DNA of 23,401 nt from Myxococcales bacterium UBA5297 (GCA_002408385.1 DHSB01000230.1:20141-43541), one strand, 5' to 3'; counted from the stretch's first letter, positions 10,751-19,571 are shown. Numbers and translations are program-made. The notes: generated by a model not told the origin, from the sequence alone.

Positions 10751-10756
10751 TATTAT
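10751..10756 (+). promoter_or_regulatory. -10 box (TATTAT) upstream of the MoxR gene
   Basis: TATTAT stands out in a stretch that is otherwise nearly all G and C. The bases 17 upstream do not resemble a -35 box and fall inside the inverted repeat, which suggests that initiation needs an activator or another sigma factor. The leader would be about 63 bases. Confidence 0.45.
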
Positions 10757-10825
10757 CGCCCGCCTTCAGCAGCGCCCGCCACGGGCCGTCGCGCCCGGCT
10801 CGAGAAGACCCCCGAGGAGTCGAAG

Positions 10826-11851
<1,026 letters not shown>

Positions 11852-11995
11852 AGAGCGCGCCGGCCGAGCGTCTCCGAGCCCGTCGGTGGCCCGCGACTTC
11901 GCCCGGGGGCGAGCGCCAGCCGCCCGCTGAATGCCCGAAGCGTCGCGCCCGTCATCGAGCCGAGTGCAACCGATACCGCCGGAAGGAGCCACCCC

Positions 11996-13192
11996 GTGAG
12001 AGCCAGCAAGATGCGAACGACAGACAGCAGCAGAATCCGGTTGGCGGCGAGCCTCGCCGCCGTGCTCGCCCTCTCTCTCGGCACCTCTTCGGCCGAGGCG
12101 GCAGGCCGGCGCAAGGAGCCCACCGTCATCGTCTCCGCCGGCCCGGTGCGGGTCCTCGACGAGGGGCGCGACGAGCTGCGGGCCCGGCTCGCGAAGGTCG
12201 ACGCCATCCTCGCCGAAGGGCTGCGGCGCACCCGCCAGGCGCAGCCGCGAGACCTGATGCTACAGGCGCGCGAGTCGGTGACCCTGGCGCGTCGCATGCT
12301 CGGCTTCGTCGCGGTGAAGAGCCAGCGCGCGCCGGTCGACTTCGAGCGCGAGGAGGGCGCCCGCCCCGGCGATCCGCGCGCCGACGCCGCGTACTCGAGA
12401 GACCTGATCGTCGTCGACGTCGGCGCCCTGCGCCGCGAGCTGTCGCTCGCCGAGCGCGCGCTGTTGCAGGTCGAGGGGATGCGCCGGGGCGAGAGGCTCA
12501 TCGGCGGCGCCCTGGATGAGCTGCGGGTCGCGATGCGCATCGTCGCCTCGCTGTTCGGCCCCCCGATGGCGCCGCCGCCGCCCCCGCCACAGGCGACGCC
12601 GAACCAGCCGTGGCCGATGGGCGCCGCGCCCTTCCAAGCGCTGCTCGACTCGATCGCCAGTGAGGCCTGGGCGAGGGAGCGGCTGGGCATCGTGGAGATG
12701 GCCGCGCGCGACAACTACTTCGTCGTCGCGCAGGTCCTGCAGATCCTCGAGCGGTTCGACTTTTCGAACCAGAAGCTGAAGGCCGTGCGCGCGGTGAAGG
12801 ACCGCATCCTCGACCAGCAGAACAACTACCTGCTCTACGGCGCGTTCTCCTTCTCCTCGGAGAAGGAGGAGCTCGGCCGCCTGCTCGCCTCGCGGGAGAG
12901 CCCGCTGCCGCAGCCGATGGCGACGGGGGACTTCGAGCGCTTCGTCGAGCGCGCGACCTCCGGTCGCTCGGTCGAGGGATGGCTCCAGGTGGTCGAGCGT
13001 GAGGCGCCCCAAAACTGGTTCGTCGTCGAGCAGGTGGCGCGGCTTCTCGGCCGCTTCCCGACGCCGGACACGCGGATGCGCGTCCTGACCGTGGTCAAGC
13101 CGCGCATCCTCGACCCGCAGAGCTACAAGCGGCTCGAGTCGCTCTTCCCGAACCCTGCGTACAGGCGTCAGCTCGCGGAGCTGTTCCGGTAG
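11996..13192 (+). CDS. Secreted protein with two DUF4476-like repeats
   Basis: This is a 398-residue exported protein. An N-terminal basic stretch and hydrophobic core (about 15-32) end in an AEA-type signal peptidase site. An alpha-helical region (about 45-180) is followed by a proline run (about 187-205) and two related ~85-residue helical repeats (about 212-300 and 313-398). Each repeat has the pattern W-V-x-x-A-x-x-N-[YW]-F-V-V-x-Q-V followed by a conserved R/K-V-K-x-R-I-L-D segment, which resembles DUF4476 of Myxococcota. The role of that family is unknown. GTG 11996 is chosen because GGAAGGAG at 11981-11988 lies seven bases upstream. ATG 12011 is possible but is badly spaced from that site. 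The gene follows the MoxR gene and ends at a strong hairpin. Confidence 0.85.
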   Translation: MRASKMRTTDSSRIRLAASLAAVLALSLGTSSAEAAGRRKEPTVIVSAGPVRVLDEGRDELRARLAKVDAILAEGLRRTRQAQPRDLMLQARESVTLARRMLGFVAVKSQRAPVDFEREEGARPGDPRADAAYSRDLIVVDVGALRRELSLAERALLQVEGMRRGERLIGGALDELRVAMRIVASLFGPPMAPPPPPPQATPNQPWPMGAAPFQALLDSIASEAWARERLGIVEMAARDNYFVVAQVLQILERFDFSNQKLKAVRAVKDRILDQQNNYLLYGAFSFSSEKEELGRLLASRESPLPQPMATGDFERFVERATSGRSVEGWLQVVEREAPQNWFVVEQVARLLGRFPTPDTRMRVLTVVKPRILDPQSYKRLESLFPNPAYRRQLAELFR

Positions 13193-13221
13193 CGGCGAAG
13201 GTCGTCAGGAAAAGCAGTCGC

Positions 13222-13254
13222 GCGGGGCTCGATCGGATTGCGGTCGGGCCCCGC
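13222..13254 (+). terminator. Terminator hairpin after the DUF4476-like gene
   Basis: A 14-bp stem with two G-U pairs (outer arms GCGGGGC and GCCCCGC, inner arms CGATCG and CGGTCG) closes a GATTG loop and is followed by TGGCTTTGG. It lies 30 bases past the stop codon. The T run is weak. Confidence 0.65.
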
Positions 13255-13350
13255 TGGCTTTGGTGCCGAGTTGACCAGCCTCTGCGTGCGACCGAGGGGC
13301 GAGGCGGTCGGCGGGCGCATGCAGTCACCGGAAGGGCGCAGAAGCGGGCG

Positions 13351-13645
13351 GTGATCCAGGCCCGAGAGGACCCCCGGGCGGGCAGAGCACGCAGTGATCC
13401 AGTCAGGCGAGGCCGATTCGCGGGCGAAACACGCGGTGATCCGATCAGGAAAGACCAGCTCGCGGGCAAGGCACGCGGTGATCCGGTCAGGGAAGAACCT
13501 GTTCGCGAGCGAAGCGCGCGGTGATCCGGTCGGGAAATGCCGTTCGCGAGCGAAGCGCGCGGTGATCCGGTCGGAAAACGCCTAGTCGCGAGCGAAGCAC
13601 GCGGTGGTCCGGGCGCGAAAGCCCCGCCGACAAGCCGAACACGCG
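13351..13645. repeat. Seven-unit ~42-bp tandem repeat array
   Basis: Units begin at 13351, 13394, 13436, 13478, 13521, 13562 and 13604, giving lengths of 43, 42, 42, 43, 41, 42 and 42. Each begins GTGATCC(G)GTCAGG or a close variant and ends CGAAGCACGCG or a close variant. A 6-8 base variable patch lies in the middle. Two small dyads recur: TGATC-N-GATCA (perfect in unit 3) and TTCG-CGAG-CGAA. The outer units are the most divergent. The array lies between two convergent genes. Confidence 0.85.
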
Positions 13646-13725
13646 GGATCTCGCCATCTGGCTTGCGCGAAGGAGCCGAGTCGGAGGGCGAGGGCCGACC
13701 TGAGCCGCGGGCTCCCGGCTGGACG

Positions 13726-13935
13726 CTAGGTCCCGGTCGACAGGGCATCGGGGGCTGCGGAGTCGTCGAGCCGCGGGCGCTTTCGCCTCAACCTGCGTGC
13801 CTCTTCGTCGAGCCCGGCCAGCGTGAGCAGCGCGGTGGCCAGGGCCGCGTAGCGCGACAGCGCGCGCTTGAGATCCTCGCGGGCTTTGTCGCTGGCGATC
13901 TTGAAGCCTTCGGCCTCTCGGTACTCCACGGTCAC
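13726..13935 (-). CDS. Short helical protein, or displaced C-terminus of the gene upstream
   Basis: This 69-residue frame begins with GTG 13935, which overlaps the TGA of the upstream frame by four bases (GTGA). The peptide is charged and helical: YREAEGFKIASDKARED, then an Ala/Leu-rich stretch, then RRLRRKR, ending in an acidic tail. The frame stays open upstream of the GTG and reads LGRTLEHV there, which continues naturally from the helix of the upstream protein. So this may be the true C-terminus of one gene broken by the loss of one base. The alternative is a real translationally coupled small gene. I do not recognise the family. Its stop lies about 80 bases from the tandem array. Confidence 0.5.
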   Translation of the reverse strand: MTVEYREAEGFKIASDKAREDLKRALSRYAALATALLTLAGLDEEARRLRRKRPRLDDSAAPDALSTGT

Positions 13936-14450
13936 GTGCTCGAGCGTCCGGCCGAGGCGATATCGGCCTGCAGCGCGCGCACCGTGTTCTGGATGTCGAT
14001 GACGGCATGCGGCGACTCGGGCAGCCCGCGCTCGGCGAATGCCTTGAGGAAATGGCGCCCGAGTTGATGGACGCCCAGGGCGCTCCTCGGCAGCCGGCCA
14101 GTCAGCCCGAACGGCGCGCCTGCGCGCTTTCCGTTTGTCGCCTCCAACAGCCGCCGGATGAGCTTGAGGTTGCCGTAGCTGGCCACGGCGAGCTCGTCGC
14201 GCCGTTGCCGCGGCTCGCCGAGGTCGGCGCTTTCGCTGGCGTTGCCGTCCGAGACCGCGACGAGCCTGTCGAGCTTGGAGCGGGCGAGCGTGCCCGTGCG
14301 GTCGAGCAGCAGGAGCGACGCGTCCGACGCGCCCTCGCCGAGCAGCGCGTCGAGCCTCTCGGCAAGTCGCGGTTTGAACTGCCGGACACCGGAGTCGACC
14401 GCCTCGAAGTCCGCCTCCAGATCTCGCACCCTTTTCGATAACCCGCGCAC
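13932..14450 (-). CDS. Hypothetical helical protein, probably frame-disrupted near its end
   Basis: The 172-residue frame starts at GTG 14450, with AGGGGAGG six bases upstream. It opens with heptad-like helices (LSKRVRDLEADFEAVDSGV) suggesting a coiled coil, continues through a polar middle with a LDRTGTLARSKLDRL segment, and ends in VIDIQNTVRALQADI followed by an odd Ser-rich tail (ASAGRSST). That tail is unlike the preceding helix, and the next frame, one base back, continues the helical character. One base appears to have been lost between about 13947 and 13960. There is no signal peptide and no family I recognise. It lies downstream of the M50 protease gene on the same strand, 132 bases away, and could be co-transcribed with it. 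Confidence 0.6.
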   Translation of the reverse strand: MRGLSKRVRDLEADFEAVDSGVRQFKPRLAERLDALLGEGASDASLLLLDRTGTLARSKLDRLVAVSDGNASESADLGEPRQRRDELAVASYGNLKLIRRLLEATNGKRAGAPFGLTGRLPRSALGVHQLGRHFLKAFAERGLPESPHAVIDIQNTVRALQADIASAGRSST

Positions 14451-14494
14451 GCGCGCCCTCCCCTTGCGATGAGGTGAACCGACGGTGGCATTGT

Positions 14495-14510
14495 CGCCGC
14501 CGCGGCGGCG
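14495..14510. repeat. Perfect 16-bp GC palindrome
   Basis: CGCCGCCGCGGCGGCG is its own reverse complement. It sits in the 132-base gap between the M50 protease gene and the helical protein gene. It may slow or end transcription, or be a protein-binding site, but there is no loop and no T run. Confidence 0.4.
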
Positions 14511-14582
14511 GGCTGTCACCGGGCATCCCGGCCCAAGGGAGAAGCGTGGAGGTGAGGGGTGGCCCGGCACGAGCCGCCTGCG

Positions 14583-15752
14583 CTACGGATGCTGCTCGCG
14601 CCTGCGACCGAACCAGCCGTGCTTCGCGGGCCGCTCGCGCTGGCGCCTCTCCTCCTGCTCGAGCGCGCGCAGGCGCATCGCCCGCGCGATGTCCTCGCGG
14701 GAGACCGTCCCGACGAGCCCCTCCTCGGAGACGACCGGGACGAAGGGGAGCGCCCCCTCGCCCATCACCCGGACGGCCTTGGCGGCGTCGTCGCCGGGCG
14801 AGAGCGTCGGGGTCGGGCGCATCGCCTCGCGCGCGGTGAGCAGGGCGCGCCGCTCGCGCGGGATGCGCTCGACCTCGGCGAGGGAGAAGACGCCGACCAC
14901 CTTCTGCTGCTCGTCGAGGACCACCAGCGAGTCCCGCCGCTCGGAGGCCATCAGCGTCGCGGCGTCCGCGACGCTGCGCTCCGCGGGCACGGTCGGCACC
15001 TCGCGCGACATCACGTCGCCGACGTGCACCTTGGCGAGCACCTCGTGGAGGACCACGTCCTGGGCCTCGGCCTGGGCCCCGACGTAGACGAAGAGCGCGA
15101 CGAGCAGCACGAAGATGTTGAGCGACAGCAGGCCCCAGAGCCCGAGCAGGACCGCGAAGCCCTTGCCGACGGTGGCCGCGACCCGCGTCGCTTTGAGCTT
15201 GCCCAGCGGGCCGGTCAGCATCGCCCGCAGGATGCGCCCGCCGTCCATCGGGAAGGCGGGCAGCAGGTTGAAAGCCCCGAGAAAGACGTTGAGGAAGCCC
15301 AGGTAGAAGAGGCCAAAGCGCGCATTGAACGAGCCGACCTCGCCGAGCAACGCGTAGATGCCCAGGCACAGCCCGCCGATGAGCAGGCTGGTCAGTGGGC
15401 CGACGAAGGCCATCATCGCCTCGCGCTTCGGGCCGTCGGGCATCTTGGTGAGCTGCGAGACCCCGCCGAGCATCAGCAGGGTGATCTCGCGGACCTCGCC
15501 GCCTTTGCGGATGGCGTAGAGCGAGTGGGCGAGCTCGTGCACCAGCACCGCGGCGAAGAGCGCGATGGCGAGCGCGAGGCCCCACAGCCAGGGGCCGATC
15601 GCCAGGCCTTGCGGCGGCACGCCCGCCGCTGCGGCCGCCTGCCGGAAGACCGAGCCGAAGATGTAGGCGAACAGCGGCAGGACGATGAGGAAGCTGACGT
15701 GGATGCGGATGGGGATGCCCGCAATCCGGGCGATCTTGTAGCTGCCGCGCAT
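14583..15752 (-). CDS. Site-2-type M50 zinc metalloprotease with two CBS domains
   Basis: This 389-residue intramembrane protease is related to SpoIVFB/S2P. Such enzymes cut membrane-bound substrates, often anti-sigma factors or pro-proteins. The zinc site HELAH is at 72-76 (His72, Glu73, His76) within the second hydrophobic segment. The second metal-ligand motif FPMDGGR is at 168-173, with Asp170. Hydrophobic segments lie near 18-34, 55-72, 115-135, 145-163 and 198-226. Two CBS domains (about 245-300 and 310-370) follow; these commonly sense adenine nucleotides in this architecture. The C-terminus is short and basic. There is no Shine-Dalgarno site before ATG 15752, but TAGCTT lies six bases upstream. 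No sigma/anti-sigma pair is adjacent, so the substrate is unknown. Confidence 0.94.
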   Translation of the reverse strand: MRGSYKIARIAGIPIRIHVSFLIVLPLFAYIFGSVFRQAAAAAGVPPQGLAIGPWLWGLALAIALFAAVLVHELAHSLYAIRKGGEVREITLLMLGGVSQLTKMPDGPKREAMMAFVGPLTSLLIGGLCLGIYALLGEVGSFNARFGLFYLGFLNVFLGAFNLLPAFPMDGGRILRAMLTGPLGKLKATRVAATVGKGFAVLLGLWGLLSLNIFVLLVALFVYVGAQAEAQDVVLHEVLAKVHVGDVMSREVPTVPAERSVADAATLMASERRDSLVVLDEQQKVVGVFSLAEVERIPRERRALLTAREAMRPTPTLSPGDDAAKAVRVMGEGALPFVPVVSEEGLVGTVSREDIARAMRLRALEQEERRQRERPAKHGWFGRRREQHP

Positions 15753-15758
15753 GGAGAG

Positions 15759-15764
15759 AAGCTA
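15759..15764 (-). promoter_or_regulatory. Possible -10 box (TAGCTT) of the M50 protease gene
   Basis: On the minus strand TAGCTT ends six bases before the ATG at 15752, and no Shine-Dalgarno site lies between. This would make the message leaderless. No clear -35 box is seen. Confidence 0.3.
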
Positions 15765-15862
15765 GCCATCCATGCCCGGGCGTCGCCCAAACGAAGGCGG
15801 CGTCTCATGGCGGCTGCGCAGAGGGCTCGGCGGGGCGAGCGGTACGAGAACAGGCGAGCGGG

Positions 15863-17095
15863 TCAACGCCCCGCGGGCCGCACCGAGACGAGGGTGAGCG
15901 CCCCCGGCACCGTGCGCACCTCGAGGGTCTGGGTGAACAACCGCGCCTGCGCGTCGCGCTCGGCGGTGACGAGCCGCAGCGCGGTCGCCGGGACGTCGAA
16001 GAAGAAGAAGCGTCCGTTGTCGGCGGTGGCCCGGGCCGCCGGATCGATGCCGAGGACCGCCGGATAGGTGTAGTAGGCCCGGGTCGGCGTATCGAGCGCC
16101 GCGGTCGCCCCGCGCAACCGGCGCGGAGGCTCGCCGCAGTCGAAGATCTGGCCGGCGATGGCCGCCCGGTTCTCGCCCACCGTCGCCCCTGCGGCCTCGA
16201 GCAGGCTCTGCCACTCGGCCCGCCCGAAAGCGGTCAGGTCCTGATCGATCGCGCTGCCCTCCTGGGCAGCGGGCGGCAGCGCGAAGTACTGGTGGGTGGG
16301 GAGCATGTTGGCGCAGCCGTCGATCACCGCGACCAGGGCGACGCCGGTGGGCACGTCCGGCACCTCGAACCCTCCGGCCGGCTCGGGGCCGGAGCCACCT
16401 TGGTACTCGCGCTCCACCACCGGGGCCGTCGCGAGCGGCTCGCCCTCGGCGCTCGCGAACCTCTCCGCCTCCCAGAGCGACAACACGCAGCCGACCGTCG
16501 CCGCGGTCTTCTTCCCCAGCCCGTCGAGCACGTAGCCCCGGAAGGTCGCCGGGGCGCCGGGCGTCGGCTCGAGGCCATCCGGGTAGCAGTCGAGCCCCGC
16601 GGCCTCCGAGGCTCCGACCTGGGCCGGGCCGCTCGGGGTCGGCACGCAGGCCCCCGCGATGCAGGTGCCCGAGGTGCAGTCGAGCTCCGGGCCGCAGGCC
16701 GGTACGGTCACGCAGGAGTCGCTCGCCCGGTCACACGCCTTGCCGGTGGAGCATCCGCCCTCTTCATCGCAGGCGACGAGACAGCCGCGCGCCAGGTCGC
16801 ATCGCTCGTCCTCCGCGCAGGTGGCGGCGAGCACCGGTCTGCCCCGCTCGCAGGCGAAGTATTGCTTCGCTTCGCAGAAGGCGCGCTCGCACGAGCCTGC
16901 GTCCGAGCTCCCCGCATCCGTCGGGACCGAGCCGTCGGCCCCACGCTCGAGGCAGAGGCCCTCGGGGCTGCAGACGTAGCCGTCGATGCACGAGTGGTCG
17001 GGGTCGCAGGCGCGCCCGGCGAGCTCGACCGAGGGAGCCGGGCAGGCGAGCGCGAGGCTCGCGAGAGAGAAGGACAGGGCGAGGTGGATGCGCAT
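15863..17095 (-). CDS. Cys-rich lipoprotein with carboxypeptidase-regulatory-like domains
   Basis: This is a 410-residue predicted lipoprotein. It has a hydrophobic signal with lipobox LALAC and lipidated Cys18, next to PAPS. A Cys-rich segment (about 30-150) carries CDPDHSCIDGYVCSPEGLC and similar motifs common in Myxococcota surface proteins, with an Asp/Ser/Gly linker inside it. It then has two beta-sandwich stretches that look like carboxypeptidase-regulatory or transthyretin-like folds (about 185-285: FRGYVLDGLGKK and GGFEVPDVPTG; and about 350-410: GRFFFFDVPATALRLV). No catalytic motif is visible. ATG 17095 has no Shine-Dalgarno site, but GATACT lies eight bases upstream. It is divergent from the LtaS-like gene across a 76-base gap, so the two may be co-regulated. 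The function is unknown; surface binding is a guess. Confidence 0.85.
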   Translation of the reverse strand: MRIHLALSFSLASLALACPAPSVELAGRACDPDHSCIDGYVCSPEGLCLERGADGSVPTDAGSSDAGSCERAFCEAKQYFACERGRPVLAATCAEDERCDLARGCLVACDEEGGCSTGKACDRASDSCVTVPACGPELDCTSGTCIAGACVPTPSGPAQVGASEAAGLDCYPDGLEPTPGAPATFRGYVLDGLGKKTAATVGCVLSLWEAERFASAEGEPLATAPVVEREYQGGSGPEPAGGFEVPDVPTGVALVAVIDGCANMLPTHQYFALPPAAQEGSAIDQDLTAFGRAEWQSLLEAAGATVGENRAAIAGQIFDCGEPPRRLRGATAALDTPTRAYYTYPAVLGIDPAARATADNGRFFFFDVPATALRLVTAERDAQARLFTQTLEVRTVPGALTLVSVRPAGR

Positions 17096-17103
17096 GGCCG
17101 GAG

Positions 17104-17109
17104 AGTATC
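17104..17109 (-). promoter_or_regulatory. -10 box (GATACT) of the lipoprotein gene
   Basis: On the minus strand GATACT ends eight bases before ATG 17095. A start six to eight bases on would put the first transcribed base at or next to the ATG. It faces the plus-strand TATACT box in the same 76-base gap. Confidence 0.45.
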
Positions 17110-17154
17110 AGGCGCACTCGCGGTTCTGGAGAAAGGCGAGTGAGGTGGCTGGTC

Positions 17155-17160
17155 TATACT
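17155..17160 (+). promoter_or_regulatory. -10 box (TATACT) of the LtaS-like gene
   Basis: TATACT ends eleven bases before ATG 17172, so the predicted leader is about five bases and cannot hold a Shine-Dalgarno site. No good -35 box is seen 16-18 bases upstream. Confidence 0.5.
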
Positions 17161-17171
17161 CGGCCGCCTCC

Positions 17172-19571
17172 ATGTCGCCGCCCGCTGCACGGATCTTTCT
17201 GGTCGCACTCGCGCTGTCGATGGCCCCGGGGCCGTCCGCTCGCGCTGCGAGGCAGGCCGGAGTGGGGCCCGAGCGGGCCTTCGCGATCGTCGAGGGCGCC
17301 GCCCCATCCCTGCTCTTCGCCCGCCAAGAGAAGGCCGTGCCGCTGGTCCTGCGAAACGAAGGGACGAGAGCTTGGCTTCCGGGCGAGAGGGTGAGCCTCT
17401 CCTACCATTGGCTCGACCGCTCGGGCGCGACGGTGGTCTTCGAAGGGGCGCGGACCGCGATCCCCGGCGAGGTGCCCCCCGGTGCCGAGGTGAGGGTCGA
17501 GGCGAGGCTGCGTGCCCCGGACAGCGTCGGGGGCCATCGGTTGCGCTGGGAGATGGTGGAGGAGGGGGTCTGCTGGTTTTCGAACGGCTCGGCCCCGCCA
17601 TCGCCGTCGCCGGTCCTGGTGCTGCCCGGGCCGCTCGACGGGCGGGCCCTCTTTCTCGCCGCCCTCCTGCTCGCCGTGCTGGCTTGGCGCTTCGGACGCG
17701 CGGGTGCGCCCTTGGCCGGAGCGCGGGTGCTCTCGGTCGCCGACCTGGTCTGGTTGTCGTTCGCCCTGGCCGCCAAGCAGGAGGCAGTGTTGCGCGAGGC
17801 GCGGCGCGCCGCCGACGCGGGCGCCGCTTGGGCGGTGGTGGCCGGGGGCGCGCTGCTCGGGCTGGCGTTGCTCGCCCTGCCGCGCCGGGCCCGTCCCCTG
17901 GCCGCCTGGACCGCGGCGGCGGCCGCCTCGCTGCTGCTGCTCGCCGACATCGTCTACCTGCGTTTCTTCGGCGACCTGCTCTCGCTCGCCGCGCTCGGCG
18001 CCGCCGGCCAGGCCGGAGAGGTCTCGGCGAGCATCTTTGCGCTGCTTTCGGCCTCGGACGCCTGGCTCTTTGCCGACCTGTTGCCCGGCGCGGCGCTCGT
18101 CCTCGCGGTGCGCCGGCTACAGCCGCGAGCCGGCCGCCTGCCTGCCTGGGCGGCCACCGCGCTGCTCGCCGTGCTGCTCCTCCCCGGCGCCCGTATCGGG
18201 TGGCGGCTCGCCCACGCGAGGGGCGGCCCAATGGTGCAGGTGTTCCAGAACGTGCAGGTCGTGGCGGCGGTCGGCGCCCTCAACTTCCACGCCTGGGACC
18301 TCGGCTCGGCCCTGCGCGCGCGGCTGGCGCGGCCGCGGTTGGACGAGCGGGAGGAGGCGAGAGTCGAGGGCTGGCTGCGCCGGCGCGCCTCGTACCGCGC
18401 CGGCCGGGGGCCCACCTTCGGCCTGGCCCGCGGGCGCAACCTGGTGATGCTCCAGGTCGAGTCGCTGCAGTCCTTCGTCGTCGGCCTGCGGGTCGAGGGC
18501 CAGGAGGTGACCCCGAACCTCAACCGGCTTCGGGGCGAGGCGCTGCTCTTCTCGCAGTGCGCCGACCAGACCGCCCAGGGGCGCACCTCCGACGCGGAGC
18601 TGACCACCCAGGCCTCGCTGCTGCCGCCGGTCTCGGGGGCGGCCGCCTTCCGCTTCGGCGGCAACCGCTACGCCGGGCTCGCCGAGGCGCTCGCCGAGGG
18701 GGGCTACTCGACCCTCTCGGCCGTCCCGTTCCGCTCCGACTTCTGGAACCGGCGCCTCACCCACCGGGCCTACGGCTACCAGGAGCGCCTCTTCGCGCCG
18801 GACTTTGCCCCCGGCCCGCGCATCGGCTGGGGGCTCAACGACCGGGACTTTCTCGCGCAGATGGCCGCTCGGCTCGAGGGCCACCCCGAGCCCTTCGCCG
18901 CCTACCTCATGCCGCTCTCGAATCACCACCCGTTCGACAGCTTTCCGGCTGAGCGGCGCGAGCTGCGGCTCGGCGGTCTCGAAGGGACGCCGCTCGGCAA
19001 CTACCTGCAGGCGATGCGCTACTTCGACTCGGCGCTCGGCGCGTTTCTCGCCCGGCTCGAGGCGGACGGACTGCTCGGGCGCAGCCTGATCGCGCTCTGG
19101 GGCGACCATGCCTCGGGGCTGCCCTGGGACACCGAGCTCGCCCGGCTCGTCGGAGGGCCGGCCACCGGGGTCGAGGCGCGCCTGCGCGAGAGCGTCCCCT
19201 TCCTGGTGCTCGCCCCCGGCGCGCAGCGGGCCGGGCCGGGCGAGCTGAGCGCGGCCTGCGGTCAGCTCGACTTCGCCCCGACGCTCTTCGCCCTGCTCGG
19301 CTTCGACCCCACGCCCCTGCCCTGGTTGGGGCGCAATCTGCTCGGGATGCCGGGCCGGGGACCGGTCGTGTTGCGTCACGGCTGCTGGCGGGCAGAGCGC
19401 TCGCTGAGGTGCGAGGGAGGGTGCGTCGATCTCCTCTCCCGGGAGCCGTTGCCCGAAGAGGCCTGCGCCGATCTCGAGCGGGCGGCCGCGGAGCAGCGCG
19501 CGGTGGGGGCCCAAATCCTCGCCCATGATCTGCAGGGAGCCCTGCGCGAGCGGCTGCGCGCGCCCCGATAG
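17172..19571 (+). CDS. LtaS/sulfatase-family membrane enzyme with N-terminal beta-sandwich domain
   Basis: This is a 799-residue alkaline-phosphatase-superfamily protein. It has a signal peptide (1 to about 25), a beta-sandwich domain (about 28-155: VLRNEGTRAW, LSYHWLDRSG, EGVCWFS), several membrane segments (about 157-340) and a C-terminal extracytoplasmic catalytic domain (from about 417). Catalytic candidates are Glu430 (QVES), Thr472 in GRTSDAE (the nucleophile position of LtaS), FWNRR, His585/586 (SNHHPF) and Asp645-His646 (WGDH). By family it could transfer phosphoglycerol or another phospho- or sulfo-group to an envelope glycan or lipid. ATG 17172 is chosen because it opens a clean signal peptide and TATACT lies just upstream; longer in-frame starts run into the divergent gene. 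In a Gram-negative host lipoteichoic acid itself is unlikely, so the OpgB/EptA-like alternatives are open. The next gene follows after 128 bases. Confidence 0.9.
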   Translation: MSPPAARIFLVALALSMAPGPSARAARQAGVGPERAFAIVEGAAPSLLFARQEKAVPLVLRNEGTRAWLPGERVSLSYHWLDRSGATVVFEGARTAIPGEVPPGAEVRVEARLRAPDSVGGHRLRWEMVEEGVCWFSNGSAPPSPSPVLVLPGPLDGRALFLAALLLAVLAWRFGRAGAPLAGARVLSVADLVWLSFALAAKQEAVLREARRAADAGAAWAVVAGGALLGLALLALPRRARPLAAWTAAAAASLLLLADIVYLRFFGDLLSLAALGAAGQAGEVSASIFALLSASDAWLFADLLPGAALVLAVRRLQPRAGRLPAWAATALLAVLLLPGARIGWRLAHARGGPMVQVFQNVQVVAAVGALNFHAWDLGSALRARLARPRLDEREEARVEGWLRRRASYRAGRGPTFGLARGRNLVMLQVESLQSFVVGLRVEGQEVTPNLNRLRGEALLFSQCADQTAQGRTSDAELTTQASLLPPVSGAAAFRFGGNRYAGLAEALAEGGYSTLSAVPFRSDFWNRRLTHRAYGYQERLFAPDFAPGPRIGWGLNDRDFLAQMAARLEGHPEPFAAYLMPLSNHHPFDSFPAERRELRLGGLEGTPLGNYLQAMRYFDSALGAFLARLEADGLLGRSLIALWGDHASGLPWDTELARLVGGPATGVEARLRESVPFLVLAPGAQRAGPGELSAACGQLDFAPTLFALLGFDPTPLPWLGRNLLGMPGRGPVVLRHGCWRAERSLRCEGGCVDLLSREPLPEEACADLERAAAEQRAVGAQILAHDLQGALRERLRAPR

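Larger units (their letters stand above)
10509..10825. other. Divergent intergenic region with inverted repeat
   Basis: These 317 bases separate two divergent genes and must hold both promoters. The left half is rich in C/G runs with no recognisable box for the Cys-rich gene. The right half holds the perfect inverted repeat at 10715-10740 and TATTAT at 10751-10756. No coding frame in it looks real. Confidence 0.5.
13193..13725. other. Intergenic region between convergent genes with tandem repeats
   Basis: The 533 bases hold the hairpin at 13222-13254, a seven-unit array of ~42-bp repeats from 13351 to about 13645, and about 80 further bases in which I see nothing. Short frames cross the array on both strands, but unit lengths vary by one base, so no frame is kept and coding is unlikely. 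Confidence 0.6.

Noticed and set aside
13394..13585. 63-codon protein made of 14-residue repeats across the tandem array
   Set aside because: Unit lengths of 41-43 break the frame between units, and there is no Shine-Dalgarno site.
13351..13645. CRISPR array
   Set aside because: The repeats are contiguous with only a 6-8 base variable patch per 42-base unit, so there is no room for spacers, and the units are imperfect.
14559..16067. 502-codon plus-strand frame opposite the M50 protease gene
   Set aside because: It has no recognisable domain and biased composition, while the minus strand carries HELAH, FPMDGGR and CBS domains.
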